NCBI GenBank assembly: GCA_947483555.1
Contig: CANKMW010000090.1
Span: forward strand, 1-41,247
Origin: Myxococcales bacterium
GTDB taxonomy: Bacteria > Myxococcota_A > Polyangia > Haliangiales > Haliangiaceae
Length of the DNA: 41,247 nucleotides
Direction of reading: 5' to 3'
The position numbers were made by a program, and so were the translations under genes. A model generated the notes under the pieces. That model searched no databases. It had not been told where the DNA came from and saw nothing but the letters and a program-made list of their open reading frames with translations. Positions 13,531-23,216 of the stretch are shown here, piece after piece (within the stretch, counting starts at the first letter, position 1; each line of letters starts with the position of its first letter).

Positions 13531-16500
13531 TCACGACGTGACTGCGAGCTCCCAGGCCAGCGCGAGGTTCGGATCCGGAACGTAGGCGCAACGGTGGCCG
13601 GTCCGGATCGCCCGCCGAAGGTGATCGGCGAGCGCGCCGTCGACCTCGGCGACCGCGTCGAGCGCGCGCCGGATGGCGACGGTGACGGCCGACCGGGCGC
13701 GCTCGGCGCTGCCGCCGCGGGTGCGGGTGCGGCCACCAAGCCCCCGGCTGGCGACCAGCTCGTCCTCGAGCGCCTCGATCTCGGCGCGCGCCGCATCGCC
13801 ACCGGCGCCGGCGCCGCGGCGCTCGGCGTCGTCGAGCTCGGCGCGTAGCGCCTCCAGCCGCTGCGTGTACGCGGCGACCGCGCGCGCATCGGTGGCCTCG
13901 AGGGCGGTCTGTTCGACGGTGTGGTCGGCGCCGGCGAGCGCGAGGACGTCCAGCTCGACGCCGGGATCGGCGACCAGCCGCGCGACGTAGGCGAGGCCAC
14001 GACGGTCCGCCATGGCGCGCGGGTGATCGAACCCGACCTGCCATCCGCCGGCGGCCGGCGCCAGCCAGGCGCGGCGCGCGGCGATCGTCGTCGGCAATTC
14101 GGGGCCGACGCGGACGAGGCGACCCTGGAGCGGCACCAGTCCGAGCTGGTCGGCGAGCTGGCGCGCCCGTCCGCGCAGCGCCTCGCGCTCGGCGACGGCG
14201 ACGACCGCGATCAGCTCGGTGAGGCTGGCGGCCAGCATCGGGCGAGCGTCCCAGCGCTCGTGATCGGCGACCGCGGCGCGCAGCGCGAGCTCGGCGTCGG
14301 CGCGTCGACCGAGCGCGGCGGCGAGGCGGCCGAGGCGGTGGGCGACGCTACCGAGACTGCCGAACCCGCCCATCGCCACGTTGCGGGTTGCGTACGGCGT
14401 CAGCAGCTCGAACAACGCGGCCGCCGCGGTGTACCGCGCGCCGGTCGGGGCGGCGTCGGCGACCACCTCGGCCAGGCAGGCGAGCGCCGCCAGGCGCGCG
14501 AAGTCGTCCGGAATCGCGGCCGGCGCCACCAGCAGATCGGCGACCAGCGCCCACGCCTCGTCGCGATGCCCGATCGCCGACAGCGCTGCGGCCGCGACCG
14601 CGGGCAAGAACGGCGCGAACAGGCGACGGTGGGCGGCGAGCATCACCGGCACGCCGGCGAGGATCGTCGCCTGGTCGCCACGCCAGCTCGCGATCATCAT
14701 CCGCGGCGCGACCCAGGCGAGCTCGGCCTGTGGATCGTCGGTCTGGCGCCCCAGCGCGTAGGCCCGCGCGGCGTGCGCATCGCCGTCAGCCCACTGCCCA
14801 CGATGCCAGGCCAGCGCCGCCAGCCGCATGCGGGCGTTGATCATCGCGCCCGGAACCCGCAGCGCCTCGGCCTGACGCAGGTACTCGTCGAGGTCGGCGT
14901 CGGCAGACTCGAGGTGACCGAGCTCGGAGCGCGCGCCCAGCGACCACCGCATCGCATCGAGCCGGCTGCGCACCAGGCCGGCGCTGGTCGCGAGGGCCAG
15001 CATGCGGACGCCGCCCTCGGCTCGATCCGCGAGGCTGTCGGCACCGTACGCGGCGTGCAGCCGGGCATCGAGCGCGAGCAGGATCGATCGCGGTTCGCCG
15101 CTGTCCTCGGCCAGCGCCAGCGCCCGCTCGGCCGCGGTTCGCCGCAGCGGCGCGTCGGCGGCGCCGAGCGCAGCATGGCGGGCGCGCTGGGCCAGCAGCT
15201 CGATCTGCCAGCGCCGCGACGGCCCGCGCGCCAGGGCGTCGTCGATCCGTGCCACCTGCTCGGCGTCGCGGTGAATGAACTCGAGCGTGCCCGACAGTCC
15301 GACCACCGCGCGACTCTCCAGCTCGACATCACCGCAGCCGCGAGCGTGGTCGAGCGCGGCGGCGAGGAAGTGGGTGGCGCGGAGGCGGCGGCCGGCGTGC
15401 ATCATCGCCTCGCCCGCGGCGAGCCGATCGTCGGCCGAGAGCTCACCGAGCTCGGCCCACGCCTCCCAGGCGTCGGCGAGCTCATCGGGTGACCGGCTGC
15501 GGGTCGCCGCATCGATGCTGGTCCGGGTCCACGTGCGGGCGTCGGTAGCGCGAGCGCCACCGGCGAGGCGCAGGTGCCGCCCGATCTCGGCCGACCGTGC
15601 GTCGCGCGCCACCAGCACGTCGGCGATCTGCGCGTGGTGCGCGCACCGCGTCGCGGGCGCCAGCGCGTCGTAGAGGGTATCGCGCAGCAAGGCATGGCTG
15701 AAGCGGACCTCACGATCCACGCGGACGAGGATCCGCTCGAACCCGGCGCGTTCCAGTACCGCCTGGACCGCGGTCGCCTCGACGCCGGCGGCGGCGGCCA
15801 GCAACGCGGCATCGAAGTCACGGCCGATCACCGCCGCGACGCCCAGCAGCCCGACCTCGTCGGCGCGCAGGTGGCCGAGGTGGGCCAGCACCGCGTCGCG
15901 GACGCCGCGGGTCGCGCCACCGCTCACCGCGATCTCCTGCATCAAGAACGGGTTGCCGCCCGTGCGGTCGACCAGCGCCGCGGCTTCGGCCGGGTCCAGC
16001 GGGCGCGCGAGGCGAGGCGCGACGATGGCCTGGGCGGCGCTGGCATCGACGCCGCGGAGCGCGATGACCTCGCCGAGGCGGTCGAGGCGGACCAGGAGGT
16101 CGGCACGATCGCCATCGAGCCCGACGTCGCGACGAGTGGCGATGACGCCGAGCGGCCGGGTGCGCGCGTCATCGACGACCACGCGCAGCGCCGCCAGCGA
16201 GGCCGGATCGGCGGCGTGCAGGTCGTCGAGCACGACGAGGAGCGGCGCCCGCGCCGCCGCATCGACCAGCGCCGCCGCGATCGCCTCGAGCTGCGCGAAG
16301 CGATCGACGTCAGGCGCCGTCTCGGGCAGCGTGCGCCCGACCGCGCGCAGGATCTGCGACCATGGCCACAGCGCGGGCGCGCCGCCGGTGTCCCAGGCGG
16401 CGCCGCGCGCGACCGTGAGCCCGCTGGCGGCGGCGGCGTGATCGGCGAGCGCGGTCTTGCCGATGCCAGGCAAGCCGCTGACCACCAGCAGCCCGCCCCG

Positions 16501-16566
16501 TCCGCCGCGCACGCGGTCGGCGAAGCTGGCGAGCGTGGAGAGCTCGAGGTCGCGACCGAAGAGCAC
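13531..16566 (-). CDS. large AAA ATPase with helical repeats (BTAD/LuxR-regulator-like, no HTH seen)
   Basis: 1011-aa protein. It opens with FGRDLELSTL, typical of AAA_16 ATPases, with Walker A GLPGIGKT (31-38) and Walker B LLVVLDDLH (109-117), followed by a winged-helix-like region and then about 500 residues of Ala-rich TPR-like helices. The last 200 residues match a domain often found at the end of predicted actinobacterial and myxobacterial ATPases: RGLAYVARLVADPGVELDVL, a coiled region, then AERARSAVTVAIRRALDAV and HLRRAIRTGHRCAYVPDP. Such proteins are probably signalling switches; the ligand is unknown. I see no LuxR HTH or cyclase domain. The start is GTG at 16566, just beside the minisatellite, so the repeat lies in its promoter region. 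Confidence 0.88.
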   Translation of the reverse strand: MLFGRDLELSTLASFADRVRGGRGGLLVVSGLPGIGKTALADHAAAASGLTVARGAAWDTGGAPALWPWSQILRAVGRTLPETAPDVDRFAQLEAIAAALVDAAARAPLLVVLDDLHAADPASLAALRVVVDDARTRPLGVIATRRDVGLDGDRADLLVRLDRLGEVIALRGVDASAAQAIVAPRLARPLDPAEAAALVDRTGGNPFLMQEIAVSGGATRGVRDAVLAHLGHLRADEVGLLGVAAVIGRDFDAALLAAAAGVEATAVQAVLERAGFERILVRVDREVRFSHALLRDTLYDALAPATRCAHHAQIADVLVARDARSAEIGRHLRLAGGARATDARTWTRTSIDAATRSRSPDELADAWEAWAELGELSADDRLAAGEAMMHAGRRLRATHFLAAALDHARGCGDVELESRAVVGLSGTLEFIHRDAEQVARIDDALARGPSRRWQIELLAQRARHAALGAADAPLRRTAAERALALAEDSGEPRSILLALDARLHAAYGADSLADRAEGGVRMLALATSAGLVRSRLDAMRWSLGARSELGHLESADADLDEYLRQAEALRVPGAMINARMRLAALAWHRGQWADGDAHAARAYALGRQTDDPQAELAWVAPRMMIASWRGDQATILAGVPVMLAAHRRLFAPFLPAVAAAALSAIGHRDEAWALVADLLVAPAAIPDDFARLAALACLAEVVADAAPTGARYTAAAALFELLTPYATRNVAMGGFGSLGSVAHRLGRLAAALGRRADAELALRAAVADHERWDARPMLAASLTELIAVVAVAEREALRGRARQLADQLGLVPLQGRLVRVGPELPTTIAARRAWLAPAAGGWQVGFDHPRAMADRRGLAYVARLVADPGVELDVLALAGADHTVEQTALEATDARAVAAYTQRLEALRAELDDAERRGAGAGGDAARAEIEALEDELVASRGLGGRTRTRGGSAERARSAVTVAIRRALDAVAEVDGALADHLRRAIRTGHRCAYVPDPNLALAWELAVTS

Positions 16567-16586
16567 GCGTACATGATGCCCCGATG

Positions 16587-16770
<184 letters not shown>

Positions 16771-16817
16771 AAAATCCCTGGCATGTGCCGTCTCACCATG
16801 ATATCCGCTTTTTCAAG

Positions 16818-17666
16818 ATGGCGAACGGCTCGACGCCCGCGATGGCGAACGGTGCACGGCCAAGCGCGACCCGGGCGCCCACCGGGAAGGCAGCCGGCAA
16901 GCCGCGCACGCAGCCAGCCGCCCAGCTAGGCCTGCCAGGAGTCCGGCGCCGGCCGCCGACGAGCGGCAAGGGCTGGGGCGGCCGGCGCGCCAACGCCGGT
17001 CGCAGACCGAAGGACGGCATCGCCGCCGGCATGGTCCACCTGCCCCGCCCGCCGCAGTCGCCGCGCATCCCGCTGCACGTCACCATCCGCCTGGTCGCCG
17101 GCATCCCGCGCCTGCGCCAGCGCCGCGGGTACCAACTGGCGCAGCGCGCGATGGCGCTCGCCAACCGCTTCGAGGGCGCGCGCCTTTGCCACCTCTCGAT
17201 CCAGCACAACCACCTCCACGTCATCATCGAGGCCGACGACCGCCGCGCGCTGACCCGCGCAATGCAGAGCTTCGCCATCAGCTTTGCGAAGAACGTCAAC
17301 ACACGGCTCGCGGGTACCGCCGAGGCACCGCGGCGCGGCGCGGTGCTCGCCGACCGCTACCATCTCGAGAAGCTCCGCACGCCGGCCCAGGTCCGCGCGG
17401 CGCTGGCGTACGTGCTCGGCAACTGGCGTCGCCACGGCGAAGATCGACGCATTCCCGGCCCGCCGCGCCGCACCGATCGCTACTCGTCAGGCCCGTTCTT
17501 CACCGGCTGGGACGTGCCGCTGCCGCCCATCATCCCGATCGCCAAGCTGCCCTTCCCCACCGATGGCGCGCTGCCGATCCGCTTCCCGAACAGCTGGCTG
17601 TTGCGCGAGGGCTGGAAGCGCAGCGGCCTGCTGTCGCCGTGGCAACGACCGGGGCCAGCCGACTGA
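16818..17666 (+). CDS. RAYT-like Y1 (REP-associated tyrosine) transposase
   Basis: About 282 residues. The core starts at LHVTIRLVAGIPRLRQ, contains the HUH-type pair in HLSIQHNHLHVIIE, and has the expected Tyr in LADRYHLEKL followed by ALAYVLGNWRRHGE. This is the order of the IS200/RAYT Y1 fold. RAYTs are single-copy, domesticated transposases linked to REP sequences. A basic N-terminal tail precedes the core. I chose the ATG at 16818 (MANGSTPAM), but the frame stays open to an ATG at 16584, which would add an ETAA repeat of about 60 residues encoded by the minisatellite. No inverted repeats or target duplications are visible, so it is not an active IS by appearance. Confidence 0.85.
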   Translation: MANGSTPAMANGARPSATRAPTGKAAGKPRTQPAAQLGLPGVRRRPPTSGKGWGGRRANAGRRPKDGIAAGMVHLPRPPQSPRIPLHVTIRLVAGIPRLRQRRGYQLAQRAMALANRFEGARLCHLSIQHNHLHVIIEADDRRALTRAMQSFAISFAKNVNTRLAGTAEAPRRGAVLADRYHLEKLRTPAQVRAALAYVLGNWRRHGEDRRIPGPPRRTDRYSSGPFFTGWDVPLPPIIPIAKLPFPTDGALPIRFPNSWLLREGWKRSGLLSPWQRPGPAD

Positions 17667-17704
17667 CGCTGCGGCCGGCGCCGCCCGATCTCGCGCGGCG
17701 TCGC

Positions 17705-17813
17705 GTCGCATGCCATCGTCGCAATGCCATCGTCGCATGCCATCGTCGCATGCCGCCGTCGTCATGGCCGCCGTCGTCATGGCCGCCGTCGTCTGACGCC
17801 GTCGCCCGGCGTC
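17705..17813. repeat. short tandem array of 13-15-bp units
   Basis: Four units of GTCGCATGCCATC type (17705-17757) are followed by two of GTCGTCATGGCCGCC (17758-17787) and decayed units. They fill most of the gap between the convergent RAYT gene and the PF10118 gene. Confidence 0.85.
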
Positions 17814-17834
17814 GGCTGACGCTGTCGTCTGCCC

Positions 17835-18689
17835 TCAGCTGAGATCGGCCACCGCAGCCGCAGGCTCGCGCGCCGCGACGGCGGCCGGCGCCGACTGTCG
17901 CGCCTCCCACTGCTCGACGAGATGGTAGGCGTCCTTCGCCCACGGGTGGAAGTCGCGGCGGAAGAAGGCGCGCAGGTCGCCGCCCATCAGCGCGAGCAGA
18001 CCCTGGCGCCCGAGCAGGAAGCGCATGCCAGCACGCCACGCGGCGCGATCCATCAGCTTGCCTTCCTTCCGCATCATGTGGGCGAAGCGCCGGCCCATGC
18101 GGATGCCGAGGATGAACAGACACCACGCCATCACCATCCGGCGCAGATCGGGACCACCGCCGGCGCGCTGGTAGACCTCGAAGGCGGCGCCCTTGTGCTC
18201 GATCTCCTCGGCCGAGTGCCATGACCAGAACGCCTTCATCTCGGGATCCGCCGTCGCCAGCAGATCATGCTCGAGGATCGCCTGCCCCATCGCCGCGGTG
18301 ACATGCTCGAACGCGACCGTGATCGCGAGCGGGATGCGAGGGTCGCGGAGCTTGCTGATGCGTCCGACGGTGGCCTTCTGCGAGCGATCCCAGCCGTCGA
18401 TGTCGTAGCCGAGCGCGCGCAGCCGATCGTTGTAACGACGGTGCTCGCGACCGTGCACGCCTTCCTGGTACGCGAACGACGCCACCAGCGCGTCGAGCTG
18501 GGGATCGTTCAAGCTGGCGGCCGATCGCCGCAGCGAATCGATGAACAGCCGCTCGCCGATCGGGAGCAGCGACGAGAAGGCGTCGAAGAATCGGGTCCGC
18601 CACGGATCGTTGTCGAACCAGTACGTCGGCACGGTCTCGAACCGGAACGACCTCACCCGCAGGCGCAGCGCGGGCGCCGCCCGGGTCAC
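17835..18689 (-). CDS. PF10118-type (metal-dependent hydrolase) ferritin-like protein
   Basis: 284 residues of mostly helical sequence matching the family annotated as metal-dependent hydrolase (PF10118, COG3687). Metal-site-like motifs are FAYQEGVHGREHRRYN, AFEHVTAAMGQAILEHD and WHSAEEIEHKGAAFEVY; the ExxH repeats suggest a ferritin-like diiron site rather than a classical hydrolase. The reaction is unknown. The GTG at 18689 overlaps the upstream stop (GTGA). It is the last gene of the seven-gene leftward operon that begins at 24337, so it probably works on the same lipid product. Confidence 0.85.
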   Translation of the reverse strand: MTRAAPALRLRVRSFRFETVPTYWFDNDPWRTRFFDAFSSLLPIGERLFIDSLRRSAASLNDPQLDALVASFAYQEGVHGREHRRYNDRLRALGYDIDGWDRSQKATVGRISKLRDPRIPLAITVAFEHVTAAMGQAILEHDLLATADPEMKAFWSWHSAEEIEHKGAAFEVYQRAGGGPDLRRMVMAWCLFILGIRMGRRFAHMMRKEGKLMDRAAWRAGMRFLLGRQGLLALMGGDLRAFFRRDFHPWAKDAYHLVEQWEARQSAPAAVAAREPAAAVADLS

Positions 18690-19684
18690 GGGCAGCCCTC
18701 GAGACGACCGGTCCACGCCGCCATCCAGCGCTCGACCTCGGTGCGGTCGGTGGTCAGCGACGGGTGCGCCCGCAGGGTCAACGCCAGCTTCCCGTTCCAG
18801 GTCAGCGCGCCCGCGCACAGCGGGTCGGGCATCAGGGGCGGGCCGTAGGGAATGATCCCGAGGTCGGGCGCGGTGTCGCCACGCCACGAGCCCAGGTTCG
18901 AGAACACGCCGATCCGCGCCGGGTCGGCGTTGCCGTAATAGCGCCTCACCTTGGTGCGCAGGATCCGCTTGCCGAGCCGGGCCGCGGTGTTGAGCTGATC
19001 CCACTTGCCCCAGTGGAGATTCGCGGCGAGCGCCTCCTGCAGCGCCTGATGGACGGCGGGCGGCGCCGCGTCGCTGGGGACGTTGATCGGCACGATCGAG
19101 CTGCAGTTGGCGTCGTCAGGGACGACGCGGACCGGGCCACGCATGTTGACCGGGACGCCCCAGGTCACCGAGCCAGCGGGCTCGGCGACGAGCGGCGCCA
19201 CCGCCGCGGTCAAGCCGTGCAGGAGGTACGCGCTCACCGAGGCACCGGCCGACCTGGCGGCGACGATGATCCGCGCGCTGGCGTCGGCCGACAGCAGCCG
19301 GCCGGCGCCGGCGCGCGCCGTCACCCGCGTGCCCGGCGTCCAGGCCCGGTCGGTGCGGCGCAAGACCGGCGGCGCCGCGCTCCGGTGGCGAGCGACGCGC
19401 ACGACCGCTCGCAGGCGCTCGGCCAGGGGCGGCGGCAGGGTGTCCTGGCGCTGGGTCGGCATCTCGAAGCCGATCCCCTGCGCGCGCAGGAAGCGGGTCA
19501 GCCCACCGTAGCCATCCGAGTCCTTGTGGTGGATGTCGGCGGTGGCGAGCGGAGCGTCCTCTCCCACCCGCGCCAGCGTGAAGGTGAAGGTCGAGTCCTC
19601 GCCCAGCTCGTCGAGGATCTCGAACACCACGCCGAGGCGATGGGGCGTCGGGCGTGGCCCGGCGGCGGTCGCGGTCGCGGTCAT
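18686..19684 (-). CDS. HHxxxDG acyltransferase (condensation / WES-DGAT superfamily)
   Basis: 332 residues. HHKDSDG at 52-58 is the catalytic HHxxxDG motif of the CoA-dependent acyltransferase superfamily, which includes wax-ester/DGAT enzymes and NRPS condensation domains. Later features such as SAYLLHGLTAAVAP, GVPVNMRG and IGVFSNLGSW fit the second half of that fold. It is shorter than the usual 430-450 residues, so an N- or C-terminal part is reduced. It probably esterifies or amidates an acyl thioester. ATGA overlaps on both sides couple it to the methyltransferase-like and PF10118 genes. Confidence 0.85.
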   Translation of the reverse strand: MTATATAAGPRPTPHRLGVVFEILDELGEDSTFTFTLARVGEDAPLATADIHHKDSDGYGGLTRFLRAQGIGFEMPTQRQDTLPPPLAERLRAVVRVARHRSAAPPVLRRTDRAWTPGTRVTARAGAGRLLSADASARIIVAARSAGASVSAYLLHGLTAAVAPLVAEPAGSVTWGVPVNMRGPVRVVPDDANCSSIVPINVPSDAAPPAVHQALQEALAANLHWGKWDQLNTAARLGKRILRTKVRRYYGNADPARIGVFSNLGSWRGDTAPDLGIIPYGPPLMPDPLCAGALTWNGKLALTLRAHPSLTTDRTEVERWMAAWTGRLEGCP

Positions 19685-20259
19685 GGCCGCGACATCCGCG
19701 GCATGAAGCGACCGGTCCGGGCCTGATAGGCGCCGTACTCGTCGCCGAGCTCGGACGCCAGCAGCTTCTGCTCCTCGTTGCGCACGGTCCAGTCGAGGCT
19801 GAGCAGCCCGAGCGGCACCGCGGCCAGGGTGAGCGCGTCGCGGCCGATGAGCGCCGCGCCGACCGACAGCATGATGAACGACACGTAGAACGGGTGACGG
19901 ACCCAGCGGTACGGTCCGTAGGTGACGATCTGGCGCGGCTGGTTCTGGCCGCCATCCTGGTGCCACAGCGCCAGCGGCACGCGGTTGGTCGCCATGGTCG
20001 CCGCCATCACGGCGATGGCGCCGACCACGACCAGCATGCCGGCGACGTCGAGCGCAAGCGCGACGCTGCCGTCGACGCCGCGCAGCCGCGGCGTGATGCC
20101 AGCCCAGGCCAGCCACACGCCGTGAAACGAGAGACAGAACGGCGCCGCGGTCAGCCACCAGCGCAGGTTCATGGTGCCGTCGGAGCGAAAGAAGACCTTG
20201 GGCAGGATGAACATGGCGACAAAGCCGGACAGGGCGAGGATGTTGAGGGCGGGGTTCAT
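19681..20259 (-). CDS. PEMT/ICMT-like membrane methyltransferase
   Basis: 192-aa protein with about five membrane helices. The C-terminal signature TYGPYRWVRHPFYVSF followed by NEEQKLLASELGDEYGAYQA is diagnostic of the isoprenylcysteine carboxyl / phospholipid methyltransferase family (PF04191), which uses SAM to methylate a membrane-embedded lipid or prenylated substrate. The substrate here is not known. It starts with ATG at 20259, 13 bases after the desaturase stop, and overlaps the acyltransferase gene by four bases. Confidence 0.88.
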   Translation of the reverse strand: MNPALNILALSGFVAMFILPKVFFRSDGTMNLRWWLTAAPFCLSFHGVWLAWAGITPRLRGVDGSVALALDVAGMLVVVGAIAVMAATMATNRVPLALWHQDGGQNQPRQIVTYGPYRWVRHPFYVSFIMLSVGAALIGRDALTLAAVPLGLLSLDWTVRNEEQKLLASELGDEYGAYQARTGRFMPRMSRP

Positions 20260-20272
20260 GGCGAGCTCCTGT

Positions 20273-21280
20273 TCAGGTGGTGGGCGACGGGCGGCGGGCG
20301 GCGACGGCGCGCTTGGCGCGCACCGCGTCGGCGGTCGGGATCTTGACGTCGGTCACCAGCCCGAGCCGCTCGAGCGCAGCGATGACCCAGTAGCAGGGAT
20401 CGATCTGCCACCCCGACAGCTGGTTCGACGCCGTGGTCGGGAAGGCGTGGTGGTTGTTGTGCCAGGAGCCGCCGAGCGTGGGCAGCGCCAGCCACGCGTT
20501 GTTGGTGCTGAGGTCGCCGGTGCGGAACGGGCGAGTGCCGATCAGGTGGCACAGCGAGTTGATGCACCAGGTGGCGTGCTGACCGATCACGAGGCGCAGC
20601 ACGCCGCCGGTGATCAGGCCCTCGACGGCGCCGCGCCACGACCAGGTGACGAGCCCGCCGAGGGCCGCCGGGGCCAGCAACCCGAGGACGATCCAGGTCG
20701 TGTAGCGCCGGCTGGTACGGATCACGACCGGATCGCGCAGCAGGCCGGGCGTGTAGTGGCTCGGGCTCGGGTACGGATAGGACCACTTCCACAGCAGGTG
20801 AGCGTGGAGGAAGCCGCGGGCCCGTGCCGCCCAGCCACCACCCCAGCCGTGACCGTGCGGCGAGTGGGTGTCCTCGGCGGTGTCGGAGTGGTGATGGTGA
20901 TGGCGGTGGTTCGAGGCCCACGACACCACCGGGCCCTGCGCGCCCATCGAACCGAGGATCACCAGCGCGGCGCGAACGCCGGGACCAGCCTCGAACGCGC
21001 CGTGCGAGAACAGGCGGTGGTAGCCGACCTCGATGCCGATCAGGTTGAGGACCCACATCGCGGCGAACAGGCTCACGCCGACCGCGGTGAGCCCGACGTG
21101 CCACAGCACCGGCAGCAGCGCGATCGCGGCCGCGGTCGGGATGACGTCGAAGAGGATGAAGTGACGGCGCTGCGCCGCGTGGATCGACTGGTCACGCAGC
21201 ACCCGTCGCCGCCGCGACAGCGGCGCCGACCGGACCTCGACGCCGCGGCCGAGGGTGCCGGCGCCGACGTCGGTGCTCAC
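20273..21280 (-). CDS. membrane fatty-acyl desaturase (Delta-9 type)
   Basis: 335 residues with the three His boxes of the membrane di-iron desaturases: HRLFSH (88-93), HRHHH (125-129) and HNNHH (274-278), plus the NSLCHLIGTRPF motif typical of stearoyl-CoA Delta-9 enzymes. Four membrane helices are visible. It should introduce a cis double bond into a fatty-acyl CoA or carrier-bound chain. It starts with GTG at 21280, overlapping the adaptor stop. Placement inside an exporter operon suggests it tailors an exported lipid, rather than serving general membrane fluidity. Confidence 0.92.
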   Translation of the reverse strand: MSTDVGAGTLGRGVEVRSAPLSRRRRVLRDQSIHAAQRRHFILFDVIPTAAAIALLPVLWHVGLTAVGVSLFAAMWVLNLIGIEVGYHRLFSHGAFEAGPGVRAALVILGSMGAQGPVVSWASNHRHHHHHSDTAEDTHSPHGHGWGGGWAARARGFLHAHLLWKWSYPYPSPSHYTPGLLRDPVVIRTSRRYTTWIVLGLLAPAALGGLVTWSWRGAVEGLITGGVLRLVIGQHATWCINSLCHLIGTRPFRTGDLSTNNAWLALPTLGGSWHNNHHAFPTTASNQLSGWQIDPCYWVIAALERLGLVTDVKIPTADAVRAKRAVAARRPSPTT

Positions 21281-22485
21281 GGCGCACCGCCGACGACCTG
21301 GGTCCCGGGCTGGATGCCCTGGACCTCGACCCACTGTGCGTCGGCGGTACCGAGGACGACGGTGCGCTCGTCGGCGAGCAGGCCGTAGTGCGGGACCTCG
21401 ACGCTCGCCCGACCGTCGCGGATCTTGACCGCGCCGCGCGGCACCCGGGCCTCGACGACCCGGGCCGGCAGCAAGACGCGGGCCTCGACCCGCAGGCCGA
21501 TCGGCAGCGGTTGCTCGGCGGCGCCGTCCCACCGCACCCAGCCGCTACGCACCTGGGTCTCGGCGCGCATCCGCGCCTCGCTGGCGCCGATCGTGCGGCG
21601 CTCGAGCCGCGGCGACAGCCGGTCGACCGCACCGCGCGCGATCTCGATCCGGCCGCCCAGCGACGTGATCGTCACCTCGAGCCCGGCGCTGACCCGCATG
21701 GCATCCACGTCCTCGATCTCGATCAGCACCTCGATGGCCTCCGGGTCGGCGAGCTCGAACAGCGCGCTGCCGGGGATCACCCCGTCGCCAGCGTCGACGT
21801 GGCGGGCGAGCACCACGCCGGCCACCGGCGCGACCACGACCGAGCGCTCGCGGCGGGCGGTGGCGGCGGCCAGGGCGGCGGAGGCGGCGGCCAGGCGGGC
21901 GCGCGCGGCGTCGACCTGCTCGGGACGGCCGCGCAGGGTGCCGCTGCGCTCGGCCTCGGCGCGCGCCACGCGGGCGCGAGCGACCACGGCGTTCTGGCGT
22001 GACTCGTCGGCGACCGCCGCGGCGACGGCGCCCTTGCGCTCGAGCTCGGTGTCCCGAGCGGCGCGGGTTTCTTCGAGCGCCATCGCGGCCCGGGCGCCGT
22101 CGAGGGCGGCCTCGGCGGCGCGGCGCTCCTCGCTGCGACCCCCGGCGCGGGCGAGGCGCAACTCGGCCAGCGCGATCGAACGCTCGGCGTCGGCGCGGGC
22201 GATCGCCGCGTCGATCTCGGCGGTGTCGAGGCGGGCCAGCAGCTGGCCGGCGACCACGTGGTCGCCCTCGCGGACCTCGACCTCGAGCACCCGGCCGTCG
22301 GCCAGCGCGCGGACCTCGGCGGTGCCCGCGGTGGCGACCACGGTGCCCTGCGCGATGATGGTCTCGTGGATCGGTCCCGGCGCGACCACGACGCTGGCGG
22401 CGCGGCCGCGCCGAACCGCGACCACGGTGCCGGCGGTGAGCGCCACGGCGGCGACGATCGCGGACCCAACCAGCTTCTTCCTCAT
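21277..22485 (-). CDS. HlyD-family periplasmic adaptor (DevB-like)
   Basis: 402 residues. One N-terminal membrane anchor (LVGSAIVAAVALTAGTVVAV) is followed by a lipoyl half-motif (DGRVLEVEVREGDHVVAGQL), a long Ala/Arg/Glu-rich hairpin coiled coil (about 100-210), the second lipoyl half (VVVAPVAGVVLARHVDAGD) and beta-barrel and membrane-proximal domains. It would bridge the ABC transporter to an outer-membrane channel. No TolC-like gene is in the window. The start overlaps the ATPase stop (ATGA). Confidence 0.92.
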   Translation of the reverse strand: MRKKLVGSAIVAAVALTAGTVVAVRRGRAASVVVAPGPIHETIIAQGTVVATAGTAEVRALADGRVLEVEVREGDHVVAGQLLARLDTAEIDAAIARADAERSIALAELRLARAGGRSEERRAAEAALDGARAAMALEETRAARDTELERKGAVAAAVADESRQNAVVARARVARAEAERSGTLRGRPEQVDAARARLAAASAALAAATARRERSVVVAPVAGVVLARHVDAGDGVIPGSALFELADPEAIEVLIEIEDVDAMRVSAGLEVTITSLGGRIEIARGAVDRLSPRLERRTIGASEARMRAETQVRSGWVRWDGAAEQPLPIGLRVEARVLLPARVVEARVPRGAVKIRDGRASVEVPHYGLLADERTVVLGTADAQWVEVQGIQPGTQVVGGAP

Positions 22486-23216
22486 GACGGCTCCTGACAG
22501 TCGACGGTGGTGTCGGCGACGATGCGGCCGTCCTCCATCGCGATGATCCGATCGGCAAATCGATGCAGGCGATGGTCGTGGGTGACGATCACCGCCGCGG
22601 TGGTCGGCGTGACGAAGCCGCGGACCAGGGTCATGATCTCGACCGCGGTCGCGCCGTCGAGCGCCGAGGTGATCTCGTCGCCGATCAGGAGATCCGGTCG
22701 GCTGGCGAGCGCGCGGGCGACCGCGACCCGTTGCCGCTGTCCGCCCGACAGCTCGCCGGGCCGGTGCCCGAGCCGATCGGCGAGCCCGACCCGGCCGAGG
22801 ATGGTGCGGGCGCGCGGGATCGCGACCGCGCGCGGCAGACCGCGCAGGCACAGCACCTCGACGACGTTGGCGAGCGCGGTCAGGGCCGGGAACAGGTTGT
22901 CGGCCTGGAACACGAACCCGATATGGGCCCGGCGCAGGCGGGCCAGCTCGCCCTCCGACATCGCCGTGATCCGGGCGCCGCACACGTCGACGACGCCGGC
23001 GGTGGGACGGAGCAGGCCGGCGAGGATCGACACCAGCGTGGTCTTGCCCGACCCCGACGGGCCGGTCAGCAGCACCAGCTGGCCGGGCCGGATGCGCAGT
23101 GACACGTCGTGGAGCACCGGGGTCGCCAGCGCGCCGTGTCCGTACGTCATGCGCACACGGTCGGCATCGATCACCGGCGCCGACGGCTCGATCGCGGTGG
23201 CGAGCGCCGCGCTCAC
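22482..23216 (-). CDS. ABC transporter ATPase (MacB/LolD/DevA-like)
   Basis: 244 residues with all ABC motifs: Walker A GPSGSGKT (52-59), Q-loop Q104, signature LSGGQ (156-160), Walker B DLLIGDE (175-181) and switch His213 in VTHD. Similarity is to the LolD/MacB/DevA class, which drives mechanotransmission-type export rather than membrane-spanning channels. It pairs with the FtsX permease upstream and the HlyD adaptor downstream. It starts with GTG at 23216 overlapping the permease stop. Confidence 0.93.
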   Translation of the reverse strand: MSAALATAIEPSAPVIDADRVRMTYGHGALATPVLHDVSLRIRPGQLVLLTGPSGSGKTTLVSILAGLLRPTAGVVDVCGARITAMSEGELARLRRAHIGFVFQADNLFPALTALANVVEVLCLRGLPRAVAIPRARTILGRVGLADRLGHRPGELSGGQRQRVAVARALASRPDLLIGDEITSALDGATAVEIMTLVRGFVTPTTAAVIVTHDHRLHRFADRIIAMEDGRIVADTTVDCQEPS